Shown piece after piece: positions 24,274 through 31,943 of a stretch of 64,000 bases of DNA. Made by a program: the position numbers and the translations under genes. The stretch spans positions 1 through 64,000 of the forward strand of contig NZ_MUHA01000003.1 of the NCBI RefSeq assembly GCF_002217355.1, given 5' to 3'. Origin of the DNA: Flavobacterium oncorhynchi (lineage in GTDB: Bacteria > Bacteroidota > Bacteroidia > Flavobacteriales > Flavobacteriaceae). A model generated the notes under the pieces. The model saw only the letters and a program-made list of their open reading frames with translations, did not search any database and was not told the DNA's origin. The stretch's first letter is position 1. Each line of letters opens with the position of its first letter.

Positions 24274-24981
24274 TTACTCAAGTTTCTTAAATTCTTCATT
24301 TTTAGCATACAAAAAATCCATAACAGCTAAAACATTTGGATTTTCGAGAAGCGTTTTGGATTTCGGATCTGAGTCGCAAAAATCAATAAAAAGCTCTTTT
24401 TCTTCAGGTTTTATTTTTAGATTTTTTAGAAAAAAATCTGAAGGACAAGCAGCAATAACCAGTTTCTTAAAACGGTCGTCGGCAACTTCAATTGTTTTCT
24501 TCTGTTTACCTTTTAAAGGGAATGAAACTCGAAGTGCTTCTCTAATTGAATTATCACTAACTCCTGTATTCCAGAATAAATCTTTGTTATTTTTACTAAT
24601 TAATACATCTGCAACATCATCAGCACTAATCTTAATTTTATCAAATTCGACCTTATTTATTATAACTTCATTCAATTCTTCAGGTTTCAGAATCATCTTA
24701 ACGAGGAGATTGTTGTTCTCAATATCTTTGGTGGTGATTTTTAATCTAGTAAATAAATAATCTTTCGTATAGAAAATTAAACTGTCCTGCATTTTTACCA
24801 AAATCGAGAATTCTCCTAATTCATTTGTTCTTGTACTAGTTTGTGCTGTTTTATTAATGACTTCAACATCTTTCAGAGCTAGATTTTGAGAAAGCACTTT
24901 TCCGTGAAGCACTTTTTCGGTCTGAGCAATACTAAATTGATAAGTGAAAAAAGAAATTGTGGTAAGTAATTTTAGTTTCAT
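24274..24981 (-). CDS. Carboxypeptidase-regulatory-like domain protein (tandem copy 2)
   Basis: A 235-residue secreted protein with a signal peptide at residues 1-19 (ending SIAQ) followed by a CarboxypepD_reg-like beta-sandwich (about 23-105; LHGKVLSQNLALKDVEVINKT, TNELGEFSILVKMQDSLIF). The rest has no recognised domain; the LKIKPEEKELFIDFCDSD and VMDFLYAKNEEFKKL segments are shared with the upstream neighbour. It is a clear paralogue of the gene at 24988, 6 bp upstream. The function is unknown. The start is the ATG at 24981, just after a TTG. Confidence 0.78.
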   Translation of the reverse strand: MKLKLLTTISFFTYQFSIAQTEKVLHGKVLSQNLALKDVEVINKTAQTSTRTNELGEFSILVKMQDSLIFYTKDYLFTRLKITTKDIENNNLLVKMILKPEELNEVIINKVEFDKIKISADDVADVLISKNNKDLFWNTGVSDNSIREALRVSFPLKGKQKKTIEVADDRFKKLVIAACPSDFFLKNLKIKPEEKELFIDFCDSDPKSKTLLENPNVLAVMDFLYAKNEEFKKLE

Positions 24982-24987
24982 CAAACT

Positions 24988-25740
24988 TTAGTTTTTAATT
25001 TCGGTTTTCAGCTTTTTAAATTCTTCATTTTTTGCATTCAAAAAATCTGTTATAGAAAGGATATTAGGATTTTCTGAAATTATTTTAGATTGAGAATCAG
25101 CATCACAAAACTGTAGAAACAATTCTTTTTCTTCTGGCTTTAGTTTTAAATCTTTGTCAAAAAAATCGGGATTTATAGTGTTTCTAATTAGTTGAACAAA
25201 TTCTATTTTTTTGATTTTTGGTTTAGGTTTTTCATCTTCTTTTTTTAATAGGTAGTAAATTTGCTTGCCGAGATAGACGAAATCGGGAGCATAGGGGTTG
25301 GGCCCAAAATCGTGATAACCTTCGATCTTTAATCCTGGCTTCGGTTTGTGCGAATTTAGTTTAATTTGCAATATTTCTTCCTTACTCAGTTTAATTGAGG
25401 TAGTTCTCTTGTCTAAAATAACTACTTCATTCAATTCTTCCGCTTTCGGAATCATATCTATGATAAGATTATTGGTTTCGATTTCCTTTGCGGTAATTTT
25501 CAACCGTGCGAATAGATAATCTTTAGAGAAGAATAGCAAGCTGTCTTTTGCTTTTACTAGAATCGAGAATTCTCCTCGTTCATTTGTTCTTGTACTAGTT
25601 TGAGCTGTTTTATTTATTACTTCAACTTTATTGAGAGGAGAATTATTAGAAATAACTTTCCCGTGAAGTAGTTTTTCGGTTTGGGAAATACTAAGCTGAT
25701 ATGTGAAAAAAGAAATTGTGGTAAGTAATTTTACTCTCAT
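24988..25740 (-). CDS. Carboxypeptidase-regulatory-like domain protein (tandem copy 1)
   Basis: A 250-residue paralogue of the protein at 24274-24981. It has the same signal peptide region (LLTTISFFTYQLSISQ), the same N-terminal beta-sandwich (LHGKVISNNSPLNKVEVINK) and the same C-terminal motif (LKLKPEEKELFLQFCDAD). The middle part (about residues 118-175) is different, with GLKIEGYHDFGPNPYAPDF and a Lys-rich stretch. The two genes probably arose by tandem duplication and then diverged in the centre. The function is unknown; secretion or periplasmic location is inferred. Confidence 0.78.
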   Translation of the reverse strand: MRVKLLTTISFFTYQLSISQTEKLLHGKVISNNSPLNKVEVINKTAQTSTRTNERGEFSILVKAKDSLLFFSKDYLFARLKITAKEIETNNLIIDMIPKAEELNEVVILDKRTTSIKLSKEEILQIKLNSHKPKPGLKIEGYHDFGPNPYAPDFVYLGKQIYYLLKKEDEKPKPKIKKIEFVQLIRNTINPDFFDKDLKLKPEEKELFLQFCDADSQSKIISENPNILSITDFLNAKNEEFKKLKTEIKN

Positions 25741-25813
25741 ATAGGATTAATTAGTTGAGAGTAAAATTATTAGAATAGTCTTAACGAAAACTTGTGAAAT
25801 CTGTAAATTCTTG

Positions 25814-26491
25814 TTAATAATATCGTTTGAGTTTTTGAACGAAGTTCTCTAACTCTCCATTATTTTTTAAAACAGGGCCATGTCCAAAACAAAGTATTTT
25901 AGGTTTTAAAGCCGCTAGTTTTAAAATGGATTTTCTATTCGTTTCTTTATCAGAGGTAAATAACTGAGGCGGTTCGTGTAAGCCGACTTTTGTTGTCAAA
26001 AGATTCATATTGGTCATCACATCACCAACAATTAAAACGCCATCACTTTCTCTAAAATAGGACAAATGTCCGCTGGAATGCCCTGGAGTTTCAATAACTG
26101 TGAATCCGCCAATTTTATCGCCTTCTTTTAAAGTTTCAGAAACTTGATGACCCTTTCCCGCCCAGAAGTTTTTTTGAAACTTTGAAATAATATGATTCGG
26201 ATTCGGATATTCGAAAATTACATTGCCATTTTCGGCAGCTATTTTTTCGGGTGAACTGCATAAAAGCGGAATGTTCAAAGTTTCACAGATTATTTTACTG
26301 CTTCCCTGATGGTCGGCGTGAGCATGAGTTAAAACATGTTTTGTTATTGATTTGTCTTTTAAGGCTTTTAAAATTATTCCGCTTGAACTTCGAATTCCGG
26401 CATCAATTAAAACATCTTCAATTACATAACAATTAATAGCATTTCTTGGAAACAATGGAATTTGGTAAACGTCTTTGGCAATATTTTTCAT
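25814..26491 (-). CDS. Metallo-beta-lactamase-fold hydrolase
   Basis: A 225-residue MBL-superfamily protein. The metal-binding HxHxDH motif is seen as LTHAHADHQGSS (about residues 53-64); TPGHSSGHLSYF supplies the next His and VGDVMTNMN the bridging Asp, with a final HGPV near residue 205. It lacks a signal peptide. It resembles glyoxalase II-like small hydrolases, but the substrate cannot be told from sequence. It is followed by 60 bp and a Crp/Fnr regulator on the same strand. Confidence 0.88.
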   Translation of the reverse strand: MKNIAKDVYQIPLFPRNAINCYVIEDVLIDAGIRSSSGIILKALKDKSITKHVLTHAHADHQGSSKIICETLNIPLLCSSPEKIAAENGNVIFEYPNPNHIISKFQKNFWAGKGHQVSETLKEGDKIGGFTVIETPGHSSGHLSYFRESDGVLIVGDVMTNMNLLTTKVGLHEPPQLFTSDKETNRKSILKLAALKPKILCFGHGPVLKNNGELENFVQKLKRYY

Positions 26492-26551
26492 TTTCTTGAA
26501 TTTTATATTGACAAAGATTTGAATTTGGTTTTTTATTCTACTTGATAAATG

Positions 26552-27124
26552 TTAAGAAATACTTTGGCGAATTCTACTCAGAGATTCCGGTGTAATTCCG
26601 AGAAAGGAAGCGATATAAATTAATGGAGTGCGCTGAATTATTTTGGCAGGAGCCGATTCGAGAAAAGTAAGATATTTTTCTTTTGCCGGAATCATTTGCA
26701 ATTTTAAAACGCGATCTGCCATGCATAGATAATTTTGTTCGGCTAAAATTCTTCCAACGCGTTCCCAATTTGGAATTTCGTGATACAGAAACTGCATTTT
26801 TTCGAAGGTGATCGAAAGTACTTCGCAATCTTCTATACACTGAATATTTTCAAAAGAAGGAGATTGATTTATAAAACTGGAATACGAAGCGATAAAACCT
26901 TCATCAGAGCTTAAATACGTTGTAATTTCTTTTCCATCTTTCAGATAATAAACTCGTGCTAAGCCTTCAACAATAAAGAAAATCTTACTGCTGATTTTTC
27001 CCATTGACGAAAGATATTCTTTGGCATTAAAATTTTCATATTCAAAACAAGAATCGATCTTTTCGATTTCATTTTCAGAAAACGAAGCGATTGATAGTAT
27101 TTGTTTTTGTAATGAAGAGTTCAT
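26552..27124 (-). CDS. Crp/Fnr family transcriptional regulator
   Basis: A 190-residue regulator with an N-terminal cyclic-nucleotide-binding-type beta-roll (about residues 15-115; FFIVEGLARVYYLKDGKEIT) and a C-terminal winged helix, in which IASFLGITPESLSRIRQSI (about 171-189) is the recognition helix. No Cys cluster is present, so it is not an FNR oxygen sensor. The C terminus ends right after the recognition helix, as in many Bacteroidota members. It lies 3 bp from the HAD phosphatase stop. The targets and ligand are unknown. Confidence 0.88.
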   Translation of the reverse strand: MNSSLQKQILSIASFSENEIEKIDSCFEYENFNAKEYLSSMGKISSKIFFIVEGLARVYYLKDGKEITTYLSSDEGFIASYSSFINQSPSFENIQCIEDCEVLSITFEKMQFLYHEIPNWERVGRILAEQNYLCMADRVLKLQMIPAKEKYLTFLESAPAKIIQRTPLIYIASFLGITPESLSRIRQSIS

Positions 27125-27127
27125 GAT

Positions 27128-27775
27128 TTATAATATCGCGATTAATTCCGAAGCATTGTTGATAACCAATTTTGCACCGCTGGTTTTCAATTCTTCTTCG
27201 GTTCTGTAACCCCAGGAAACACCAACAGGGAACATTTTAGCATTTACTGCCGTTTGCATATCAATATCTGAGTCGCCTACAAACAGAATTTCTTCAGGTT
27301 TTAAATTCCAGTTTTTGCTGATTTCTACAGCCTCAAACGGATTCGGTTTTTTAAGTTCTTCGATGCTTAAACCAACTGCGGTATCAAAATAATTTGGAAA
27401 TATTTCTGATGCTATTTTCTTTGTCAATTCATCCGCTTTGTTGGAGAAAACTGCCATTTTGATGTTTTGCGAAGTCAGATTTTCTAATAGTTCGACAATG
27501 CCTTCGTATGGTTTGGTTTTCAAAGTACAGATTTCACGGTACTCATTAATCATGCTTTCAAAACAAATTTCGATCTGCTCGTCAGAATTGTTTGTTGAAG
27601 GAAGTGCTTTACTAACAAGATTTCGCAATCCGCTTCCGATAAAATATTGATAGGTATCGTAAGTGTGCGTTGGATAATTTAGACTTTCAAGGACTGTATT
27701 CATTGCATCTGAAATATCGTGCAGTGAATCGACTAGTGTTCCGTCTAAATCAAAAATAATTCCTTTAAATTTCAT
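27128..27775 (-). CDS. HAD hydrolase, phosphoglycolate phosphatase-like
   Basis: A 215-residue haloacid dehalogenase-family phosphatase. Motif I is FDLDGTLVDS (about residues 8-17, nucleophile and acid/base Asp), motif II MAVFSNKA (about 111-118), and motif IV FVGDSDIDMQTA (about 167-178). The cap domain is alpha-helical. It is most like Gph-type phosphoglycolate phosphatases, although many such enzymes act on other small phosphates. It lies between the BaiN-like flavoprotein and the Crp/Fnr gene on the same strand with short gaps, so the three may be co-transcribed. Confidence 0.88.
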   Translation of the reverse strand: MKFKGIIFDLDGTLVDSLHDISDAMNTVLESLNYPTHTYDTYQYFIGSGLRNLVSKALPSTNNSDEQIEICFESMINEYREICTLKTKPYEGIVELLENLTSQNIKMAVFSNKADELTKKIASEIFPNYFDTAVGLSIEELKKPNPFEAVEISKNWNLKPEEILFVGDSDIDMQTAVNAKMFPVGVSWGYRTEEELKTSGAKLVINNASELIAIL

Positions 27776-27781
27776 TTTGTA

Positions 27782-28990
27782 TTAAATATTTTGAGCCAGA
27801 ATAAACCCGCTTGTCCAGGCATTCTGAAAATTAAATCCGCCTGTAATAGCGTCGATATTTACAATTTCACCCGCAAAATAAAGGTTTTCATGGATTTTGC
27901 TTTCCATTGTTTTGAAATTGATTTCTTTTAAATCGATTCCACCGGCGGTTACAAATTCTTCTTTAAAAGTGCTTTTTCCGTTTACTTTAAATTCGGCTTT
28001 TGTAAGCTGTGTGGTTAAATTCTGTAATTGAATTTTAGATAAATCCGCCCATTTGGTTTCAACTTCAATACCCGAAGCTAAAACTAAACTTTCCCACAAA
28101 CGATTTGGAAAGTCAAAAGGAGATTTTTTTGAAACTGCTTTTTTAGCGTGTTCCTGTTTTAAGTCTTTTAGGATTTTTTCAGCATCTTCGTAATCAACAT
28201 CATTTAACCAATTGACAAAAATGGTAAACTGATAATTTTTATCGTGTAAAATACGTGCGCCCCAAGCCGAAAGTTTTAGAATCGCGGGACCGCTCATTCC
28301 CCAATGTGTGATTAACAAAGGTCCTGTTGATTCCAGTTTAGTATCTTTTACGTTTACGGTAACTTGTGCAGCAACGCCTGGCAATTCTTTAATTCTGGAA
28401 TCTTTGATATTGAATGTAAATAGGGAAGGAACTGGGCTTACAACAGCATGTCCGTGTTGTTGTAGCATTTCCCATATTTTTGGATTACTTCCTGTTGCCA
28501 TGACTAATTTTTCGGCAGCGAAATTGTCGCTTTGTGTATCAATTTTCCAGTGATTTTCTTTTTTGAAAATAGATTGCACGCTTTGTCCAGTCAATACTTT
28601 TATCCCTAGTTTTTCGGTTGCTTTTAGGAAACAGTCAATTATGGTTTGTGATGAATTAGAAACAGGAAACATTCTCCCGTCTTCTTCTATTTTTAATTCT
28701 ACACCATGTTTTTCGAACCATTCGATTGTATCTCCAGAACAAAATTGATGAAAAGGCCCGCGAAGTTCTTTTTCTCCACGAGGATAAAATTTAACCAATT
28801 CGTTTGGCTCAAAACAAGCGTGAGTAACGTTGCAGCGTCCACCACCGGAAACGCGGACTTTAGAAAGAACTTCTTTTCCTCTTTCTAAAATGGCAATTTT
28901 TAGTTTCGGATTTTTCTCTGCAATATTAATTGCGGTAAAAAAGCCTGCGGCGCCTCCGCCGACGATTAGTATGTCGAAATTTTTGATCAT
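27782..28990 (-). CDS. HI0933/BaiN family FAD-dependent oxidoreductase
   Basis: A 402-residue flavoprotein with an N-terminal Rossmann motif DILIVGGGAAGFFTAINIAE, the family signature VSGGGRCNVTHACFEP (about residues 47-62), MATGSNPKIW, and the C-terminal AGEIVNIDAITGGFNFQNAW. The family (YhiN/HI0933) binds FAD; BaiN acts in bile acid reduction in clostridia, but the role in flavobacteria is unknown. I choose the ATG at 28990, because the GTG at 29008 lies inside the GCCACGGATTACACGAATT repeat element. It is followed 6 bp later by the HAD gene. Confidence 0.87.
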   Translation of the reverse strand: MIKNFDILIVGGGAAGFFTAINIAEKNPKLKIAILERGKEVLSKVRVSGGGRCNVTHACFEPNELVKFYPRGEKELRGPFHQFCSGDTIEWFEKHGVELKIEEDGRMFPVSNSSQTIIDCFLKATEKLGIKVLTGQSVQSIFKKENHWKIDTQSDNFAAEKLVMATGSNPKIWEMLQQHGHAVVSPVPSLFTFNIKDSRIKELPGVAAQVTVNVKDTKLESTGPLLITHWGMSGPAILKLSAWGARILHDKNYQFTIFVNWLNDVDYEDAEKILKDLKQEHAKKAVSKKSPFDFPNRLWESLVLASGIEVETKWADLSKIQLQNLTTQLTKAEFKVNGKSTFKEEFVTAGGIDLKEINFKTMESKIHENLYFAGEIVNIDAITGGFNFQNAWTSGFILAQNI

Positions 28991-29001
28991 ATTTTTTTTG
29001 G

Positions 29002-29180
29002 TTGCCACGGATTACACGAATTGGCACTAATTTTTTTTGCCACAGATTACATTGATTTAAAGGATTTTTTCTTTTCGCCACGAATTACACAAATTTCCAC
29101 GAATTATTTTATCATGTTGAAATTTGTGTTATTCGTGGTAAACAAATCTGTGCTAATCCTTCAATCTGGGGCTATTTTTT
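29002..29180. repeat. Cluster of GCCACGAATTACACAAATT inverted repeats
   Basis: Several related units (GCCACGGATTACACGAATT, GCCACAGATTACATTGATT, GCCACGAATTACACAAATTT at 29077-29096) face reverse complements (AAATTTGTGTTATTCGTGG at 29120-29138, CAAATCTGTGCTAATCCT at 29143-29160). They fill the space between the flavoprotein and the GDPD gene. Confidence 0.75.
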
Positions 29181-29184
29181 ACTT

Positions 29185-29862
29185 TTATATTTTGTCTGGA
29201 TTATCAGAGATAATTCCGTTTACGTTATAACTTTTTACTTTTTGAATGTCTTCTTTGCTGTTTACTGTCCAAGGTAAAACGAGAAAACCTTTTTCCTGTA
29301 TATGATGAACATTTTCTGTATTCAATAAATTAAAATCAGGATGAATGGCTTTTGCTTTTATTTTTTCGGCGAAAGCCAAAGCGGTATTTATATCTTCCTC
29401 TGTTAAAACACCAATCGGGATATTTGAATTTAAAGTTGATGTTTCCTCTAACATATTCCAATCAAAACTTGAAACTATAAAATGATTGTAATTCCAGTTT
29501 TTATCTGAAATATATTCTTCAATTAATGCAACAACTTTATTGGGAGTTGCCAAACCTTTTAATTCAATATTGATGAGACATTTTTTATCAACCAGATCAA
29601 AAACCTCATTTAAAGTTGGGATTTGGTATTTCCCATCAATCAAAAATGATTTTAACTCAGCTAAAGAAAACGAATTTACTAAACCTTTTCCGTTTGTTGT
29701 TCTGTCAATGGTTTCGTCATGAATTACAATAATTTGTTCGTCAGAAGATAAATGAACATCTAACTCAATTCCATCTGAATTTAGGTCTAAGGCTTTTTGG
29801 AAAGCTTGTAAAGTATTTTCAGGTTCGTAGGCCTTGGCGCCTCGATGTGCAATTTTTAGCAT
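29185..29862 (-). CDS. Glycerophosphodiester phosphodiesterase
   Basis: A 225-residue GDPD-family enzyme predicted to hydrolyse glycerophosphodiesters to glycerol 3-phosphate and an alcohol. Catalytic and metal residues are seen in IAHRGAKAYEPENTL (about 3-17, His4/Arg5 and Glu) and GIELDVHLSSDEQIIVIHDE (about 36-55), followed by TIDRTTNGKG. There is no signal peptide, so it is likely cytoplasmic, unlike GlpQ. LPWTVNS and GIISDNPDKI close the barrel. It is surrounded by repeat clusters on both sides. Confidence 0.92.
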   Translation of the reverse strand: MLKIAHRGAKAYEPENTLQAFQKALDLNSDGIELDVHLSSDEQIIVIHDETIDRTTNGKGLVNSFSLAELKSFLIDGKYQIPTLNEVFDLVDKKCLINIELKGLATPNKVVALIEEYISDKNWNYNHFIVSSFDWNMLEETSTLNSNIPIGVLTEEDINTALAFAEKIKAKAIHPDFNLLNTENVHHIQEKGFLVLPWTVNSKEDIQKVKSYNVNGIISDNPDKI

Positions 29863-29878
29863 TTTGCAGTGTTTTTTC

Positions 29879-29990
29879 TAACCGCAAAGGTCGCAAAGTT
29901 TTACGCAATCCCGATAGCTATCGGGAGCAAATATTATAAAAAAAGTTAGCCACAGATTATAGGGATTAAACTGATTTTGAAATCTGTGAT
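29879..29990. repeat. Repeat cluster downstream of the starch locus
   Basis: TAACCGCAAAGGTCGCAAAG (same family as the GxxExxY borders) is followed by the perfect 18-bp palindrome TCCCGATAGCTATCGGGA (29909-29926) and a GCCACAGATTATAGGGATTA / AATCTGTG unit (29949-29988). No gene is visible here. Confidence 0.7.
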
Positions 29991-30000
29991 AAATTATGTC

Positions 30001-30070
30001 TCTCGCAGATTTAGCAGATTCGGCAGATTTTATTAAAATTATCTGCTCAATCTCCTAAATCTGCGAGAGA
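30001..30070. repeat. Palindromic TCTCGCAGATTTAGCAGATT element, copy 1
   Basis: TCTCGCAGATTTAGCAGATT faces AATCTCCTAAATCTGCGAGA across about 30 bp. A near-identical element in the same orientation lies at 31863-31932, so the lipoprotein amylase gene is bracketed by two copies. Confidence 0.8.
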
Positions 30071-30084
30071 AAAAAATATTTATT

Positions 30085-31746
30085 TTAAATCTCTTCTAAT
30101 AAAGCAATATCAAAATCATTGTCTATAATTACTTTTCCATCAATAACTTCAACATTTTGATTTGAATAAGCGTCTTTTAGTTTTGTTCCGTTTGGGAAGA
30201 TATCGCCAACAGGAAGTTCTTTTCTGCCTTTTGGCAGATCAACTCCCATAATTACTTTATCTGTAAAAGTGCCTTTGGTAAAGGTTCTAGAAAAAGTGTA
30301 AGGATACGGATTAATCAGTTTGTGAACACCCGCACCAACTGCTGGATGATTTTTTCTAAACTGACCTAATTTCTGCCAATGCAAAAGTGTTTTTTGTGTT
30401 TCGGGATTATTCTGTATAGCATCCCAATTCATATTCGAGCGTAAAGTGGCATCGCCTTGCGTTCCTTCAATAACTAAAGATCTTGCCGATTCGTCTCCAT
30501 AATATATTTGTGACATGCCTGGTGAGAGTAATAATTTAGTTCCGGCTTCGATACTTTTTGTTCGGTTCGCATCAAAAGGTTGTCCGTCGTCGTGCGAAGA
30601 CATATAGTTTAAAACCGAATATCCTTTTAAGTCATTATTTAAATGATTCGAATATTTAGAAAATAAACCTTCATAATCGTTTTGTGCAGCGTTCCATTTA
30701 AATTCAAAATTGATCATGCTGTTGAAACCATTTTGGAAATAATTTACTTTTCGATCTCCAAAATCATAATCCTGCCCGCCGCTTATTCCGTAACCGTAAA
30801 CTTCTGCAATGGTATAAAACTGATTTTGATCTAAAACTTCTTTTGGATGGTTTTTCTTCCATGTTTCAAAAGCGTAATCGCATTCTTTTTTAAAATCGGC
30901 CCAAACGTTTTCATCGGTATGTTTTACGGTATCTCCACGATAGCCGTCAACTCCAAATTCTAGAATATAATCTGTAAGCCATTTTATAATGTAATATTTT
31001 GGCGTTCTTGGATAATTTGTTCTTTTGAAGAATTCGTCAAGTGAAGTAATTTCTTTTTCGTAACGGCCTTCTTTTCTCCATTTTTCAATTAAAAAAGGAG
31101 GTAATTCCACTTCTTGAACACTTTCTGTTCTGACGTCTGGAAGATTATCAACCAAAGTACACATTGTTGTATTTTCGAACGATTTGTAATCACAGATAAC
31201 ACCAGTTCTAACCCAGTCTGAAGGCCAAACAGGATCTTCTGGAGTTACTGGTCCGGTGTGATTTATTACGCCGTCTAGAATTATTCGAATACCTTTTTCA
31301 TGTGCTTTTTTGACTAGTTTTGCCAAGTTTTCTTTTGTTCCAAAGTTTGGATCGAGAGCAGTCCAATCTTTTGCCCAATAGCCATGATAACCGTAACTCA
31401 ATCCGGTTCCCTCGTCAACTCCGTCGTGAATTTGTTCGACAATTGGCGTAAGCCAAATGGCATTTATTCCTAGTTTTTCAAAATAACCTGATTCGATTTT
31501 TTTGGTAATTCCTATGATGTCGCCGCCTTCAAATCCGCGTAGTTTTCCCGGAGTTTTGGTTCGGTTAAAGTTGACATCGTTGGAAGTGTCTCCGTTGTAA
31601 AAACGATCTGTAAGTAAAAAATAAACATTTGCTCCTTCCCAAACGAAAGGTGTTTTCGAAGTATTATTCATTGCAACTGATTTTGAGCCAGAACAACTCA
31701 TTGTTAAGTATACTAAAGATAAAAAAAGGAAAGTGTATTTTTTCAT
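30085..31746 (-). CDS. GH13 alpha-amylase family lipoprotein
   Basis: A 553-residue envelope alpha-glucan hydrolase. The start at 31746 gives a lipoprotein signal (LSLVYLTMSC, Cys about 17). The (beta/alpha)8 barrel shows the four GH13 regions: ILDGVINHTGP, GVDGYRGDTVKH (nucleophile Asp), TIAEVYGYG (acid/base Glu) and YMSSHDDG (third Asp). Region II has Tyr-Arg-Gly-Asp instead of the usual Phe-Arg-x-Asp. It belongs to the starch locus, downstream of the second GH13 gene, but is separated from it by a repeat cluster and bracketed by two TCTCGCAGAT elements. Surface or periplasmic side of the lipid anchor cannot be told. Confidence 0.92.
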   Translation of the reverse strand: MKKYTFLFLSLVYLTMSCSGSKSVAMNNTSKTPFVWEGANVYFLLTDRFYNGDTSNDVNFNRTKTPGKLRGFEGGDIIGITKKIESGYFEKLGINAIWLTPIVEQIHDGVDEGTGLSYGYHGYWAKDWTALDPNFGTKENLAKLVKKAHEKGIRIILDGVINHTGPVTPEDPVWPSDWVRTGVICDYKSFENTTMCTLVDNLPDVRTESVQEVELPPFLIEKWRKEGRYEKEITSLDEFFKRTNYPRTPKYYIIKWLTDYILEFGVDGYRGDTVKHTDENVWADFKKECDYAFETWKKNHPKEVLDQNQFYTIAEVYGYGISGGQDYDFGDRKVNYFQNGFNSMINFEFKWNAAQNDYEGLFSKYSNHLNNDLKGYSVLNYMSSHDDGQPFDANRTKSIEAGTKLLLSPGMSQIYYGDESARSLVIEGTQGDATLRSNMNWDAIQNNPETQKTLLHWQKLGQFRKNHPAVGAGVHKLINPYPYTFSRTFTKGTFTDKVIMGVDLPKGRKELPVGDIFPNGTKLKDAYSNQNVEVIDGKVIIDNDFDIALLEEI

Positions 31747-31787
31747 TATTTTAGAATATTTTAGGATGGATTGTGTTGAAAAAAATA

Positions 31788-31849
31788 GCCACGAATTCAC
31801 GAATTTTTATTCTCAAAGATTGTCAAAAAATAATTCGTGAATTCGTGGC
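31788..31849. repeat. Perfect 18-bp inverted repeat GCCACGAATTCACGAATT
   Basis: Arms at 31788-31805 and 31832-31849 are exact reverse complements. The element belongs to the GCCACGAATT family and lies upstream of the lipoprotein amylase gene. Confidence 0.85.
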
Positions 31850-31862
31850 GGAAAAAAAAGTT

Positions 31863-31932
31863 TCTCGCAGATCTCGCAGATTTGGCTGATTTTTTTTTAA
31901 ATGATCTGCTTAATCTCCTAAATCTGCGAGAG
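31863..31932. repeat. Palindromic CTCGCAGAT element, copy 2
   Basis: TCTCGCAGATCTCGCAGATT ... CTTAATCTCCTAAATCTGCG, nearly the same as 30001-30070 and in the same orientation. Confidence 0.8.
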
Positions 31933-31943
31933 TGAAAATTTTG

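Noticed and set aside
28991-29008. GTG start for the BaiN-like flavoprotein
   Set aside because: It lies inside the GCCACGGATTACACG repeat; the ATG at 28990 puts the Rossmann motif at the usual distance from the N terminus.
31747-31800. N-terminal extension of the lipoprotein amylase
   Set aside because: It would place 18 residues before a good lipoprotein signal peptide and overlaps the GCCACGAATTCACG repeat.
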